From: Streptomyces sp. TG1A-8
Lineage (GTDB): Bacteria; Actinomycetota; Actinomycetes; Streptomycetales; Streptomycetaceae
Length of the DNA: 64,000 nucleotides
Reading direction: 5' to 3'
NCBI RefSeq assembly: GCF_030499535.1
Contig: NZ_JASTLB010000001.1
Location: 1,612,001 to 1,676,000, forward strand
Below, one piece after another: positions 63,303-64,000 of the stretch (position 1 is its first letter; each line of letters begins with the position of its first letter). The position numbers and the translations under genes are program-made. Below the pieces are notes generated by a model. The model was not told the origin of the DNA and did no database searches. It worked only from the letters and a program-made list of their open reading frames with translations.

Positions 63303-64000
63303 TCACTGCCGCCGGGGCCGGCCCGACGGGTTCACCTGGATCAGCGCGTGCCTGCCGGAGGTGCGCCAGCGCCGGCCCTCCGCCGCGACCAGGGCCGCCT
63401 CGGCGGGCGCGGACAGGCCCGTGATCACGTCGGACTTCAAGGTGCGCAGGGCGGCGACCGGGCCGGGGAACCAGGCGGTGACGTCCTGGAAGGGCGTGGC
63501 CGGCGGCCACCACCGGTCCCCGACCAGCCGGCGGTAGTTGAGGTCGCCCTTGAAGACGGTCAGGGCGGCCGCCGCGAACTCGGCGCGCAGGTCGTCCGGC
63601 ATGTCGGCGTACGGCAGCGGGGCGCAGGAGAAGGGGTGGGCCCGTACGGCGAGCCGGCCGTCGGCCATGGCCGACCAGAGCACGTGCCCGTACGCGGCGG
63701 CGGCGCCCCCGGCCGCCCGCAGCCGGTCCAGGGCGTCGACCACGTCGGTGGTGGTGGCGTCGGAGACGTAGTACGGGTACGGCTTGACGTGCAGGACCGC
63801 CCGGCCGATCCGCCCCTCGGTGAGCAGGTGGGCGATCAGCAGCAGGTCGGGGAGGAGTTCCCGGCCGGCGTTGTCCGCGACCAGGCAGAGCGTGCCGGTG
63901 CCGGCGGGCGGGAGCAGCGACCACAGGGCCGCGCTGTCGTCGGCGACCAGGGCGGGCGCCGGTTCCCGGGTCCGGGCGCCTGCGGCGGAGAGCCGGAAGC
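63303..64000 (-). CDS. ARMT1-like damage-control phosphatase (DUF89), 5' end outside window
   Basis: The frame is open to the window edge; about 231 residues are visible. LCLVADNAGRELLPDLLLI carries the Asp-Asn and second Asp of the DUF89 metal site. AVLHVKPYPYYVSDATTTDV, FKGDLNYRRLVGDRWW and the Lys before SDVITGL are typical of the family. Members hydrolyse harmful sugar phosphates or damaged phosphometabolites using divalent metal. The 181 bases between it and geoA hold the geoA promoter region, where I could not define a convincing -35/-10 pair. Confidence 0.85.
   Translation of the reverse strand, partial: FRLSAAGARTREPAPALVADDSAALWSLLPPAGTGTLCLVADNAGRELLPDLLLIAHLLTEGRIGRAVLHVKPYPYYVSDATTTDVVDALDRLRAAGGAAAAYGHVLWSAMADGRLAVRAHPFSCAPLPYADMPDDLRAEFAAAALTVFKGDLNYRRLVGDRWWPPATPFQDVTAWFPGPVAALRTLKSDVITGLSAPAEAALVAAEGRRWRTSGRHALIQVNPSGRPRRQ

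Overview
The window reads as a Streptomyces chromosome segment. GC content is very high, with the usual actinobacterial codon pattern. It carries a two-domain geosmin synthase, a subtilisin-inhibitor-like protein, a DUF2637 membrane protein, an alditol oxidase, a SAV2148-type HEPN protein and a sulfate-assimilation cluster headed by an actinobacterial cysteine leader peptide. From memory, the order from sulfate assimilation to geosmin synthase and the aldO / radical SAM / rsgA / Ada-AlkA group resemble the S. coelicolor SCO6073-SCO615x region; this was not checked. I saw no rRNA, tRNA, CRISPR array, transposase or prophage, and no in-frame TTA codon by eye.

Layout. 1-5.6 kb: a partial xanthine dehydrogenase subunit diverges from pucR; then come a helical-repeat protein, a GntR regulator and an FhuF-like iron reductase behind an iron box. 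5.6-9.7 kb: DUF2637 protein with a palindromic operator, anti-sigma-type ATPase and proline-rich PP2C protein. 9.9-16 kb (minus strand): SGNH hydrolase, Ada-AlkA repair fusion, RsgA, an unlisted 23-residue peptide gene with its own promoter, and a radical SAM enzyme with an unusual cysteine motif. 16-33 kb: mixed metabolism and regulation (aldO, GH2 beta-galactosidase, TetR, homocysteine methyltransferase, MarR/SDR pair around a perfect 24-bp palindrome, PEP mutase family with a coupled secreted peptide, ThuA, YihY, AidB-like dehydrogenase, GAF regulator, a frameshifted secreted protein, GNAT).

33.3-42.9 kb is one sulfur-assimilation unit: leader peptide, sulfite reductase, zinc-ribbon protein, APS reductase, APS kinase, both ATP sulfurylase subunits, a sulfonate-type ABC transporter and a CbiX-type chelatase that probably serves siroheme synthesis. 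Most genes overlap or nearly touch.

43.5-64 kb: DUF1697 protein, a sugar ABC operon without its ATPase, a phosphotransferase, DnaQ-like exonuclease, HEPN protein, and a dispersed glycogen-to-trehalose set (glgX, treY, treZ). An M14 peptidase, a subtilisin inhibitor and a DUF1707-FHA protein lie among these. Geosmin synthase is followed by a doubly damaged small membrane-protein gene. The window ends inside an ARMT1-like phosphatase gene.

The strongest candidates for something undescribed are the radical SAM / 23-residue peptide / rsgA arrangement and the nested inverted repeats around the sulfur leader peptide. Start codons were chosen from Shine-Dalgarno spacing. Family names come from motif recognition, not from a search.
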